Source: Sthenelais limicola (taxonomy: Eukaryota > Annelida > Polychaeta > Phyllodocida > Sigalionidae). Taken from it: a DNA stretch of 64,000 nt. Under the pieces are notes generated by a model that was not told the DNA's origin, did no database searches, and was given only the letters and a program-made list of their open reading frames with translations. The DNA lies in NCBI GenBank assembly GCA_942159475.1, contig OW804102.1, positions 27,658,873 to 27,722,872 on the forward strand, read 5' to 3'. Positions 11,901-24,900 of this stretch are shown one piece after another; within the stretch, counting starts at the first letter, position 1; each line of letters starts with the position of its first letter. Made by a program: the position numbers and the translations under genes.

Positions 11901-12496
11901 CCAGTGCTAACTTCCAATCTATTGTCTACCATCTTGGCTTTAAAGTCCTCAGTGAAATCATGGAGCAGGATACTTAGTGTCGCTGCTGCATACACAAAGA
12001 TATGTAAGCTTCCCAGTCTCTGGATGAACAGTGTTGACTTCTGGACCACAGCAAGTGGATGTTGGATCATAAAACCCAAACCGATGACAGACGCTAGCAA
12101 TGAAAGAGTTGTGGCACCTGTGAGGGAGAAGGAGAGGATAGCAATCCGACGGGATGATAATTTATAGTCCTGGAGTTTGGACAGTTTATCGATAAAATCC
12201 TTGATGTAATAAGCAATAATCAGATGAGATGTGTGAGCAATGAAAATAGTGATCCAGCCCAAGGTGTCTATGTAGCTCTTGATGGTGTCATCATATCTCT
12301 CAGGAAGGTCATCCAAGGCTTGATAGAGACTGACATTAATGATGCTGAATATGATGTATGCAGAACACCAGATGATGATAAAGATGTTGGGGATTGTTTT
12401 CTTGGTGAAGTTTTTAATGTATCCTCCCATCAAAGTGAGAAGTAGGAGGGTGAGGAGTGTTGCTATGCTACTCATTTTACCTTCTGCTACCTCCAT
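8902..12496 (-). CDS. Gustatory-receptor-like (Gr/GRL) 7TM protein, 4 exons, complete, 366 aa
   Basis: Probably a chemosensory or developmental seven-pass receptor of the invertebrate gustatory receptor superfamily, in the plasma membrane. Exons on the minus strand: 12496-11663 (278 codons), 11219-11154 (22), 9716-9627 (30), 9012-8902 (36 plus stop). All three introns are phase 0 with GT/AG borders. Exon 1 carries about five hydrophobic segments. Exon 3 encodes FLARLLTDDVGFTAVGLYKI, matching the conserved stretch before TM7 in Gr proteins. Exon 4 has the hallmark TM7 motif TYhhhhhQ as IVTYAIIVQQ, with Gln where Phe usually ends the motif. Three short C-terminal exons after one long N-terminal exon is the usual Gr gene pattern. 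Length 366 is typical. Start at 12496 is the first Met; a second lies seven codons on. The tail after TM7 (KPGHPGQPPTNATVVY) is unusual and adjoins a related minisatellite. The ligand cannot be inferred. Confidence 0.8.
10757..11003. repeat. ~43/86-bp tandem repeat
   Basis: Alternating ~43-bp units containing GCAGTGGCTTAAGGTGCTG; the 86-bp dimer (GACCCTTGTATAGGG variant plus GGCTTTTTATGGGGG variant) is repeated almost exactly. It lies in intron 2 of the gustatory-receptor-like gene. Confidence 0.85.
11238..11640 (+). mobile_element. MITE-C copy in intron 1 of the Gr-like gene
   Basis: Left end TTATGTTTTACAGAAAAATG followed by AGTCACAAGTCACAAAA; right end ACAATTTTGTGACAATTTTT with a decayed terminus. 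It fills nearly all of the intron, ending about 20 bp from the exon 1 donor and starting about 18 bp from the exon 2 acceptor. Confidence 0.7.
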
Positions 12497-12590
12497 GTTG
12501 TCAGACAGGTGAAGTTGTGGAGAATGGACTTGGGTGACAATATGGCTACCCAGAGGCTTTATAAATACAGACCATAGCAGTAAGTTATTG

Positions 12591-12826
12591 ATTAAAGTAT
12601 GAATATCCAGTCTCTTTAACTATAGGCCATAGTGTTAAAGTATGACTATATCCACAGGCTTTTTAACTATAGGCCATAGTGTTAAAGTATGACTATATCC
12701 ACAGAATTTCTAACAATACGCCATAGTGTCAAAGTATGAATATATCTACAGGCTTTCTAACTATAGGTCATAGTGTCAAAGTATGAATATATCTACAGGC
12801 TTTCTAACTATAGGCCATAGTGTTAA
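12591..12826. repeat. 47-bp tandem repeat, 5 copies
   Basis: Five units of about 47 bp containing TTTCTAACTATAGGCCATAG and AAAGTATGAATATATC. It starts 95 bp upstream of the Gr-like start codon, so it is in the promoter or 5' UTR region of that gene. Confidence 0.9.
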
Positions 12827-13256
12827 ATCGGAATGGTTACTTTTGCCTCTTTTTAACTATGTTTTATCCATTGGAAAACTGCCTGTTCTCCATACAAGGC
12901 TCGGGAATAGGATCCAATGGTAATCAACATACACGTGTGTTCAATGATGCATGTGGGCTGTTTAATCTGGCTGATAGCAAATGTAGGTAACCTCCCCCCC
13001 ACCCCCCAACACATCCCTGACAGAAACTTCCTCAAACATGACTGTGGTCATCAAATCTCTAAAGTGATTAAACTATGAATATGTAATAAGTTGATGGGGG
13101 CAATTACTGACAGAAATATTGATTCCTTAGAACCACAATGGATTGTAAATAATTCCCTGTAGTTAACACACATGTGTCTGCATTGTTGTCTCAAGCTAAA
13201 AGCTAATGGACTTCCCTACAATACAGATTCTGGATTAGTTTCTAACAGAAGGTAAA

Positions 13257-13566
13257 ATATGTGATATTATGTTTCAGGAAAATGAGTCATAAGTCACAAA
13301 ATTCGTATTTTCTAGAGTCATTTATTTACAAGATCATCCTATATAGTTTATTCAGCTACTTTACTAGTAATGATCCACTCAGAAATATTGCAAACTCTGT
13401 TTTTCAAAAATGAAACTATCAAACTTAAAATATAGTAATATTGATTAGATGTCCTACTGTTTACAATCATTGGAATCCACAGGATCTCTCATCTTTTCAA
13501 ATATGACGATATCACAAAATCATTTTTTTGCGACTTGTCACTCATTTTTATAAAACACATCGAAAT
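13257..13566 (+). mobile_element. MITE-C copy
   Basis: Left end GTGATATTATGTTTCAGGAA with AATGAGTCATAAGTCACAAA; right end GCGACTTGTCACTCATTTTT then AAAACACATCGAAAT. Confidence 0.7.
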
Positions 13567-13924
13567 ATATAGCTATAAGAACAATACCATATAGTACACG
13601 CATATAGAGTACAGTACAATACTGTCAAATGTACTTAGGACATTACAAAGATTTTAAAATTTAAAGTTAACCGTGGCTATATACTATTGCGTTTTCAATA
13701 TAAAAATAACATGAGATATACCTCTTGGTAGAATATACTTCCTACCCTAATGTATAACAGTGTAATAGCTGAATATTCTAAATTATCCCCAATACAGCTT
13801 GACCACCACCTTAAAGATGCAGTGCTTGCTAAATCTTTTACAAATATCTACACTTTCTTCAATACAGATCACTCATGATTTTCCATTTGTTAAATAAGCT
13901 TTATATATTACTAGCAAAGTACTT

Positions 13925-14235
13925 GTCCTCCGGACGGTCACCCTCTCTCTCCACATTTCCTCCTCTCCCTCTTTTCCCTCCCCCTCTTCTCTGTCTTTCA
14001 TACCTGTTTTCTCTCCCAACCCCATCTCTGATTTCTCTCCCCTCTCCCTCCCTTCTTCCTCATGCTCGTTTTTCTCTCCCAACCCAATCTCCGATTTCCC
14101 CCCTCTCCCCCTCTTCCTCATGCTCCCCCTTCCCGCTTTTTCTCCCTCCCCTCTCTCTCTTCCGCTACATCTTCTCCCTCCCCCTCTCCTATTCCTACAC
14201 CCTCTTCTTCACTCTTCCACTCCTCAGCATATAGT
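13925..14235. repeat. CT-rich low-complexity tract
   Basis: About 310 bp of CCTCTCCCTC-type polypyrimidine on the plus strand, with a loosely repeated ~100-bp pattern around CTCTCCCAACCC. Open frames across it are compositional. From here to the LINE fragment (about 14.26-14.70 kb) I see only a TTTTATTTCTC retroelement-like tail. Confidence 0.8.
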
Positions 14236-14702
14236 TAGGTCCCCTGGACGTAGCTTATTATTATTATAGAACTTTTATTTCTCATTAAGCATACAATTAC
14301 ATCAAGGAGAAAAAGGGGATAGCATATAAATGATCTGTCAGCATGCACTACCCTGAGGTTAACAATCTGTGATACCTAACATCCACATAGGCAGTAAATA
14401 AAGAGGAGAGAAGAAAAGGAGAGGGAGGGTATGGGAGAGGCATAGGAGGCGTGTGGTGTGACATTGCCATTCCCTATTCCTCCCCCAAGTACACAGCTAT
14501 AAACGTATACATACACTCTAAGAAATGGTTGGGAAATCTCATGGGGTACCTTTACTTCAACACTACTTCAGCGTGATTTCTCTTGTCGCTTGTGATACTT
14601 CAGGCAGAACGGTGAAAACCCAAACGCTCCCATAAAAAACACAGGGTTTTGTCAAATAAGCATTGTGAGGATTCCCCCTGTGATACCTAACAGCCACATA
14701 GC

Positions 14703-15660
14703 CACTATAAGATAAGATAAGAAACTACTTCATTTATCGAATAGAAGAGTACATATGATAAACAGGTATACAGACATCTAGATTACATCCAGTTCTCCCT
14801 GCCGTTACCTTGGCCGAAAGGGTAATAAAATGATTAAATTAAATTAATAGAAAATATAAGTGTAATAGTAATAACAGCAATTAAGCCCTATGGACTTTCC
14901 TTACATAAGATCTTGCGTATAAGAGAGAGAGACAGGTATACTCCTGTATGAGAATATTCTCCTTATAAGATATAAAATATTTAATACTGTTGAAACAGAG
15001 TCTATAACATGATAAAGCGAGGGAAACAGGTGTACTCCTGAGTGTTAATTCCCTTTACGAGCCGATATCTTTACAGAAAGAGTCAGGTATACTCCTGGGT
15101 CTTAGTCTTCTTGTTGTGAGATAGTATATTTAATACCGGTAATACAGTTTGACGCAAGGTTTCAATACTTAACAGAAGAGTAACCTACAAGTCGGCTAGA
15201 CTTATACATACAATATAAGAGTAGTTCTAATTTTCACATAGCTTTGATAAAATTATTTCGTTAAATAATCAAGGTTATACCTTTTCTAGATATTTTCTAA
15301 CTTCTTGCTTAGTGCTTAGTTCATGTACCATTGTGGGAAGCGCATTCCAGGCAGTTTTAGCCTTAAAGATAAAGCTGTTTTTGTAAACTGCTGATCTCGG
15401 AAAGTTAATTTTTAGGTTTTTCCTAGCAATATGGGAGTAAAAATAGAACCTAAATCCGGATGTGGTACTCAGGACACTATTGCACTATCCTCGACGAATC
15501 GTGGCCGTGCGAAAACCATTTTCACCGAAAATAAACACAAGCTTGACAGAGAACAGAGAACCTATATATCTCCAAACCCGATCCAACAGACTTTTCTCCC
15601 TCAATTCGATCTTAGACTGTCTAATTAATTCACCAATCGAAAGGGCTTGACATCAAAAGC
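14703..15660 (-). pseudogene. LINE fragment, 3' end of reverse-transcriptase ORF plus tail
   Basis: The minus strand near 15440-15270 reads SFIFKAKTAWNALPTMVHEL then LEKV and stop, the WN-LP pattern found near the C-terminus of CR1/L2/Jockey-type LINE ORF2 proteins. The 3' end on this strand finishes in AGTAGTTTCTTATCTTATC, a pentamer tail as in CR1-like elements. Two plus-strand tails of the same type occur at 35300-35365 and 38738-38786. The reading frame is broken upstream, so it is a dead 5'-truncated copy. Confidence 0.6.
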
Positions 15661-15933
15661 TAAATTTTGAGTTTAATAGAAAACGAAGTCCCAGATATGA
15701 AGATGAAAAGTGAAATTGAAAAATAAAATGACTAAAAAATGAGACAAACTTAAAAAGGCTGGCTGCTCTGGGACTCGACCTCACAACTAAGAAACCTTGG
15801 ACTCACTAGTTCTATTGTATGCACCCTATTGATTACCAATCATTTGATCCAGCCCAAACATTGACTAAACGCATCGACTGCGGCCAGCAAAAAGCACTTC
15901 ATGCTAAACCATCAACGGCTACCTTCTGCATCG

Positions 15934-18900
15934 ATGATGCATTTTATACTGCTGCTATTCTCCCTTATGTTTTCAATATCAGGGATATCAGCCGTTGGAA
16001 TTTTTAAACAGGGAATATATACAGAAAGGAGCAGAGCCATTGGTGGCTCAGAGTTGAGTTATTCGGGTGGAATTCCAACATCTACAGGGATTAGATGTTT
16101 AGCCTATTGCTCCAAGGATGAGAAGAGCTGCATTGGGGTTGAATACATTGAGGATGCCAATATGTGTTTTCTCTTCACACCAAACAGAGCCCAGCTGGGA
16201 ATATTTCCTAATTCCCAGATATACATACCTAAGGTATCTATATTTGCTAATACATATATAGAAGGAGTTGTTGTTTTACAGTTACTGTACTTACTGCATC
16301 TTGGAATAATCTCCTCGCTGGTGATCATCATTGTATTTTTTGGAAATACACAGTCATAACTAAGTCACAAATAGGGGATTTGCATAGCCGCCATTTTGAA
16401 TCTAGATTCACATGGAATCATGGGACTATAGTGGTACACTACACTATACAATCTGTATAAGACATGCCATGTTCAGAAAGGAATATTTATCTGTGCTCTA
16501 ATGTCAATATCCATGTGTTATACATTTTTCCATAACACAAGCCCCCATCTTTCCCATCATGCATTTGGTTAACATCGATCATTTATACAAGCTGTGATAT
16601 TGGTGAAAATATTTTTGCATTTTTTCATAAAAACGTTGCAAAATATGTATATGTCAGATTTCATCAGAATCCATCCCACGATGCACTGTACCAGACATGC
16701 GCAGTGGCACATGCAAATCCCCTATTGGCTGAATTTACAACTTCACATTACACATGAGCAAACATGGTGAATACTTGGCACATGTGACACTCTTGTCAGG
16801 ATGATCATGTCTATTCAGTCGGAAACAGTGGCCAAATCTGCAGTGTGTGGGCAGGGTCTTAAATGTGATATGTTCCATGGAAATGAGTCACAAGTAGCAG
16901 AAAATATATTTTGAGATATCTTCATATTTGAAACGATGATATCAAGCCGATTCTAATGATAGTAAATAGTAGGAGAGCTAATAAGTATTTCTACATATTA
17001 AGTTTTAAAATTTTAATTTTTGAAAAACGTTTGCTATATTGCTGGGTGGAACATTAGTAGTAAACTAACTAAATATATTCTATAGGATGATTTTGGAAAT
17101 GCAAAGATATATTTGATGCACAGTATTGAAAGTTGGTTAATGCATTCATACCACTCGCAACAGTATATATACACTAAAGATGAGAACATTCGTACAAAGA
17201 CACTTTGAAAAATAGCAATTTTGTGACTCATTTTCCTGTGACACATCACGAATGGTTTGGGGCTAAAAGCTTTCCCTCATTCGGTTCCTTTAAAACATAT
17301 TTTGTCTATTTTGCCTTTGCTCATTTTCTCTTCCTTTTTTTACTCCTCGGCGGACAGCAGATCCCCTGTTATCCCTGCTGTTACCTTGGAGACTGCCCAT
17401 TCTGCCCATTCTCTGTTATTTATTTACGTTCACTCTGATGGGGCTGCAGGTTACCACTACTGTTTATAAATACACAATACAGCTACTTTTTTAGATACAA
17501 TCCCAATTTATGCTGCAAACTGATACCCATCGTATGCTAAATCTATGATTTAATATGGGCCTTGGTGTACGACATATGTTGTTATGCTGTAATTAGCTAA
17601 TATTTTTTTAAAAAAAGAAAAACAATGAATACGTGATTCTGTCGATTTTTTTAAACTTTGAAAAAACGCCAAAGATCACGTAATAACGTTACATATGTTA
17701 TATTGATGTGTCATACATCAAATCAAAAGCGAATGTTACACACTTTATTTGGTTTAATATGCATTAATGCTCTAAAGATACTATATCAACCATGTATGGC
17801 CTAAAGTCCTAAAATATTCACGCCATTGTGGCCAATAAGCTTCTCATTTGAAAAGGGTATCATAGCTCATTTGAAAGCCCTTGACCCTTTTATTGTTTGG
17901 TATAGGCGAGAATCTGTCCCCCGAGATGGTTCTCATGATCCCCTTGGCCCATGGACTCATTGTTGCCATAAGATAAGTCTGCGACTTCCCTCTCCAATAG
18001 TGCTTCTTGTTTCTGTCCACTTCCTCCCTCTTTCTCTCTAACATATCAGTTCTCTTCAGTCTTTTTTTTTAATTACTAGGAATTTGGTAATCACGTTGGT
18101 TCCTTTCAATTGAGGTATACAGTACATCTTTTTAGCTTCAATATCGTTCCTGAGTGTTATGAAATTATGAAACAAAGCCACCCTAACTAGTCATACTTTA
18201 TTCTTCTTATCCCTAATTTGTACCTTTTTCTCACATTTCTCGATTTAATAAAAAAAATAAAGAAAAAATGAATTAAGTATATTTATGGTATGTAGATATT
18301 GGAAGGCTTTAGCTCATGGATGAAAGTCAGTATCAACTATTAGGAATATATGAGTGAAATCGCCTGAAAATGTACAATTTGCCTTCACCAATCCTCCCAA
18401 ATAATCCCAATTTAAGACAAGAATCAGGATCAAAACACAGTTCAACATAAACAAACAGACTGTTTGAATCAAGGTTATAGCTCATATATCCAGATACACC
18501 CAGTATTGACCATTTCTCTGTCTAATTTAGGAGAATTTACTATCCAGAGAAATCGCCAGAAAATGCACAATTGGCCTTCACCAATACTCTCAAATAACCC
18601 AAATTTAAGACATAAATTAGGTTCAAAATTCAGTTTAACACAACCAAACAGACAGTTTGGTTCAAGGCAACATCAAATATACTCAGATATACCTAGTATT
18701 TATCATTTTGCAGCTTAATTATGCAGAATTGACTAAATGTGTAGATCTGAAGATTGTACATTTTCTGAAAATCTGACCCTAATGCAGGATTCGTGGAAGA
18801 TGGTGCTGAGGTCCACCAGTGGGTCTGGAATCAACATGTACGACACATGGATGAGCGATAATACGGGAACTGTGGACACCCAGGACTCCTCCAAGGCCAC

Positions 18901-21900
18901 CACAGAGGCTAGTGTAAAAGGGGTGTTCAAGTTTGGCAACATTAAATCCCTCTGGCCTTATGCCTCCCAGGTAACTACTGTTAATATAAATTGCATTATT
19001 CAACATCAAGATCTATCCTCATGTAGACTGGATGAGTATTGAATCATGAGTCACATGACATGAAGTTGAAAATAATAACTATTTATGCTTCAACCCATGT
19101 GGAACAATGTGTTATTCTATGAATATTATATAATGATAGAATAGACATGATCAGCCTATACAAAATCACTCTCATGGAACTCTGTATAGCTGTATAGCAA
19201 ACCATAATCAATTAGATATTTCATGTACTGCTAAAAAGTCTCAGTACAGAGTCTAGATAGATGATATTCTATAAATCAGTTCATGAGCATTATGACTATG
19301 TAAGATCCATACAAAAATACTGTAACTATTACTGTACCCCCCCCCCCCTGCTAGTCTTCCCCTGAGTACCCCTAGTATGCCCCATACTAGCAAGTCATCC
19401 CGTTAGAACGGCATGCCCAGGAAGACCAGATCCCGATCTGATGTACACTACCATTTGTTATAACAACTAGTCAGTGACAAAATAAAGTATATTATTATGA
19501 TCTTATTATTATTGGATATGTATATTGGGCTACACTTCAATTAATACCAATTAATTTAAATCATAGTGTGGTGGTGGTAAAGGCCAAATATGTATTCATG
19601 AATGCATGTGTCTAATTTCTAATTTAGTATTAACAGTAGTGAATTTGGGTTCTAACGATAATAGTTCTTAAGGACCCAGCCCACTAAGCAGATTTTCATG
19701 TGATGTTACGCAGCAGAGGCCCTTTCTCCACTAAATTCCATGAGAGTTGCCTGATAATCGGTTTAGTGGACTTAACTTTTGAAGTGATTGGACTTTTAAA
19801 ATTTTGTATTGGAGCCTGAATCGTAAATGAAATCTGCAATATTATGCATATAATGGGACAAGAATAACTCAAAGGTAATACAGACATAGGACAGTTATAT
19901 CTTACTATTGCCTGTGTTACACTAATTACATTTTGACCTATTTTTTCCATTATATAGGCGAAGATAGCCATGTACAAGGACAGCGTGGAGGTGATGTATG
20001 CAGTGTTTGATACAAAGAACACTGATATTTCCAGCTGGCTCGATCCAAACCGTGTCATTGAGAGCTCATACACAGACATATCACCAGGAATCACTGTTAA
20101 TATCTTCTCAGTGGAAGGGTGAGTCAACAGAACAATTAATCTACCAAAATATCACATGAGAATATCTATTGAATTGAAAAATACTTTATTTGTCTGAGGT
20201 TATACAGGTGCACGTATGAAAGTTAGACAAATAGGTGACCAAACTTCTGGATAAAATCCAGGTTTACCAGCCGCCACCTATTAGATGTGTATATACAATG
20301 ATTTATTAAATTCCTGAAGGATTTCACTTCTTTTATCCTACACTTGCTGTCGTGCTCCTATTCCCCAGCATTGGCTTGGACGGACTCCCATGCTTGAAGA
20401 GTACAGCCCTGTATTCCAGGTGCATTCTTTGAGCATTCTGAGCGGACTCTTTAATGAAAGAGTCCGCTCCTAAGAGTCCTCTCAGATGCCTGGGCGGACT
20501 CTTTCATTAAAGAGTCCGCTCAGGTATCTGTTGCAAATAACTAGGATTGGCCTGGATTCGAACCCTGCACCTCTCACATAAGTATAGCCTCGCAAGTAGA
20601 GTTGAAGGCTCTACCCACTCGGCCACAGAGGCTCAGATAAAGTCTGTAGGTCATAGCATAGTATGATTCCTGTAATAGAAACGTGATGTGTCACAGGAAC
20701 ATGAGTCAAGTGGAGTCCAATGATGGTAAACAATGGTGAAAAGTATATCTTATTTAACCAGTTGTGAATTTTGTCTACAGTCACAACAAGACTAAGTGGG
20801 ATCTACTTGGCAAATGAATTAAATGATATTTGTGTCCAAGGTAAATATAGATTAAAAATTGAAATAATTTGTAATTTGAAATGGCCTGGATTCGATCCTG
20901 GGACCTCTCACATAAATCTAGTCCTGCAGGTAGAGTTGACAACACTACCTGCTCGGCCACTGATGCTCACGTAAAATTAGTCGATCATTGTTCTCCCCCA
21001 AACATGCAGTCATAACCAATGTAAATGTGAGAGTGAGGAAATGTACAATATATAGGGCCATATATCTCAAAGCAATACTGATCATAGATCGGGTAGTTGT
21101 AGTAGGGTGGTTGGGTGGTATGGGGGATTTGGTAACCACAATCATAACAAACAATTGAAGTTGGAGGATAAGCATGCTAGAGGACTCGACTCTGTTCTCT
21201 TAGTGAATATAATTGTCCTCGGCCTAAAGGCCTCGGACAATTATATTCACAGACTCTTGTCCTCTATCCTACACATATTGTTCATGTCTTTGCAGTAGAA
21301 AGGTTAGTGTACAGGTAAGCTAAGGAACCAAAGAATCTTATTTCCATGATTTCGAAATTAGTTTTGCTGTAACCGGACTCCCTAATATCCCCAGCTTGTT
21401 ACCCTGCACCAAACAAACAAGGTTATGTAGTGGTTTTGAAGTGATCAATAATATTAAGTATATGAAAAGGTAGAGCTTCGATCTGAATGATGTAATGAAG
21501 TAATGAGAAGAGACGAGGTCAAGCAATATTACGTAATCAAATTGAGGAATAAAGCAAAAAGAAAAGCGGGTATAAGTTTCCCCCGGACTAACGCTATACT
21601 AAACTAAATCAATAAAAGTAAACCTTGTAACTTCTGCGTTATTGGTCTGTAAAACTGCCCCGGACATTGGATCCGTGAGAAGGAATATCAATCCCCATTT
21701 AAGTATTGTGTAATAGTCATATACAAGTCGCAAGGTAAACAATAGTAATAAGATAACATAAAGTAGTCTAATATTGATGTTATTTTTAATTTGACATGTT
21801 AATCATATCTTAGGTAGTTGCTATTACTTTCGTTTAGAACATTTTGTGATGATTCTAGGGGTGTATTAATTTCACATAATCACACTTGTGAGGTGTAGGG

Positions 21901-24900
21901 GGTCCAACATGTATAGGTTTGAATGGGACTCCCATTGAATGCTATGTTAATCCTCGCATCGCAATTGTTTGATTATGTAGCATTGAATAGAGGCTCAATA
22001 GATCCACCATCAGATTTACTCTGCACAATTGTTAGTTTGCACAGAATCCTATGGAACTATCTATAACATATCAATTTGATCCAGACATACAGTAATGAAC
22101 TTTGTAAATGACTTCCAGTCCTCAATTTGATGGGCATTGGTTTTAGAGAATATTTTGCTGATTTATAAGTGAAAGAATTGATTATCTTTGTGGACTTAGG
22201 TTGGAGTATCTTCAAGTTTCTTCTACCTCCTAATTGGCTTCTTGTGGTTATGATTTTGCTGTCTAAAAGGTTTACATTCGTGGCCATGAAGTGACTAAGA
22301 TTTAAGATTCGTTTATCTAGATCCTATATCTAGATCTGAGTGTTTTCTGTGAACATTGGTCCGCTTATTCGTTATGACAATAGTAATTGTTTCAAGCTTA
22401 CAATTACAATTGTTAGCTTCTACTTTTACTGCAACAATCTATGTATCAATTACTGATTTATGGGTCAGGTCGTCAGACAATGTACAATTCGCCTTCACCA
22501 ATCTTTTCAAATAACCCAAATTCAAGACAGAAATGAGGTTCAAAACACAGTTCACCATAGCCAAAATGATATTCATAATCAACACAATACCAAAAAATAC
22601 TCAGATATACCTAGTATTTATCCCTTTTCAGTCTACTTTGGCAGAATTTACTACACAGTGTAGATCTGTGGTGTTAAGAGTTAAGAGTGTACATTTTCTG
22701 ATGATCGGACCCGTAAGCTCTGTGATTGTATCACCAACCTGGCCCCCTGCAAAACATAATAGTGGTGACAACCTTATTCTTTATTGTAAAGGCACGCATA
22801 AAGAACGAGTTTTAGTAGTTGTTAGATGACATTCTCAAACATACCTTAGGTCGAGGCTGAACCCGACCCTGACCCCTAGAAGATCTAAGGGGATCAAAGG
22901 GAACCCAATACCCTGCCGCACCTGTCTAATGGGTTTTGACTTCTGGGACTAGACTGTCTGGCGCCATTATGACATATGGAAACATATAAATTATTATTAA
23001 GTCTCCAGATAGCATTCCATCATGGGATGCTTTTCTCAGAAATCCCCGTTATACATATGTCTCATATATATCTCAGACAGAAACTATATTGGTCAGATTT
23101 TCAGAAAATCTACAATTAAACTTCGCCAATCATCTCAAATAACCCAAATTTCAGACGAAAATAAAGTTCAAAATACATGCAGTTCAGCCTAACCAAACAG
23201 ATTGATATAATCAATACAATGCCAAATATACTCGAATTTACCTAGTATTGACCAAATTGCAGCCTAATTTTGCAGAATCTACTAAATGTGCAGAGCTGCC
23301 AATATACATTTTCTGAAAATCTGATCCATATATTTTAGTGAGAAAAAAGTTAGGCCGTGGACACACACAGCCGATTTGACTCCCGATTGCCCCCCGATTT
23401 TGGTCTCTCTCATTTCAAGTCCTGCTTTATGTTTTTGAAATAACATCAACCAGGATTGGAAATGAAATCCTAAGATTCAGTGGAAGACCAACATCGGGGG
23501 ACAATCGGGAGCCAAATCGGCTGTGTGTGTCCATGGCATTAGGCGTTAGATAAAACTTGGCAGTCCCTGCTCACTCAAATATTCTTAATGTTGTTGTTGC
23601 TGTTGATACTTTTTACCATCAAAACGGAGATAGATCCAAACTCCCATGGATAGGGAGGGTGTCAAGCCCTACTGGATACGTTGTTTAATACATAAAATAA
23701 GTTATTTTCGTGTTTTTCCAGGCATTACAAAGTTGATATATTTTATAATCACCGGAGAAGGTTCGCTGCCTACGAATACTATAATGGATGTGGGGGTGAT
23801 AAAGGTTGGTTCTTTATCGAGGATGCTGGACCGGAGGCCCGCTACTGTACGTATGAACAGAGAAAACCCTACCCAGCCTTCATTTATGTGCCTGGAAGTA
23901 CTGCGAATGTGTTCCACACTCACGGTACGTTACTTGCATATACTAAAATGTGATGTTGTTACGTCATGTTACGCAATAATGACGTAACAATGGGTAACCA
24001 CTTTATGACCTGTAATTATCACTAATTATTAGTAGTATATCTATTAGCCTAATTGAGTAACATGTCCATCATCAATAAGGCACCATTACCCAGGAATTTA
24101 TTGCAATAATACGGTAACATGTGAAGGCTCAGGTAGCACCCTCACCTACTTATATTCAACCAACCAGCAATAGCCTCATCGACCAAGCACTCACCTGTAT
24201 GAGTATACTACAATAAATATTCATTCTAGATCTTAGGATCAAAGCCTTTAGACTTCTTCTTTATACTTCTTATTTTTCTACAATAATTTTACAACTATTT
24301 CATATTTTTTTTTTTTTTTTTGAACAGAATTTATTGCAGGATAGACATCAGCGTCGCAGCAGTGACGATGTTCCCACTGCCTGCCTATTTAACAGTTACA
24401 ATGATACCATATTCAAAATCCAAAGATATATAGAAAATTAGCAGTTCGTTGTTAGTAATTACATTAGTGTGGTCGGTCGAGGGGGAAGACCAGGTGAGCT
24501 ATGGATAGAATGTCATATTAGAAAGGGGCATATTTGGGTGGGAATCGTGGTCTCCGTGTTTATGGGAGTAAAAAGGGTTACTGGCTTACTAATCGGGTTC
24601 TCTCAGGATGAATTCTTTTTTAAGAAACGTCTTAATTGCAGGGGGTTCCATATTCCTAATATTCGGGGCCGTGTTATTCCAGGTTTGGCATAATTATCCA
24701 AGATCAGATAGACCAAGATCAGATAGACCAAATCTTCATATAACAATGTGATATACAGGAAAATCAGTCACAAGTCGCAAAAATGATATTTTTCAAAGCG
24801 ATTTATTCATAAGATCTCTTAATTATTGAAATGTTTTAATTTTTTAAGTGCTGAGCACTTTTAGTCGTACCAAATTTCAGGAGATTGTTTGACATATATC

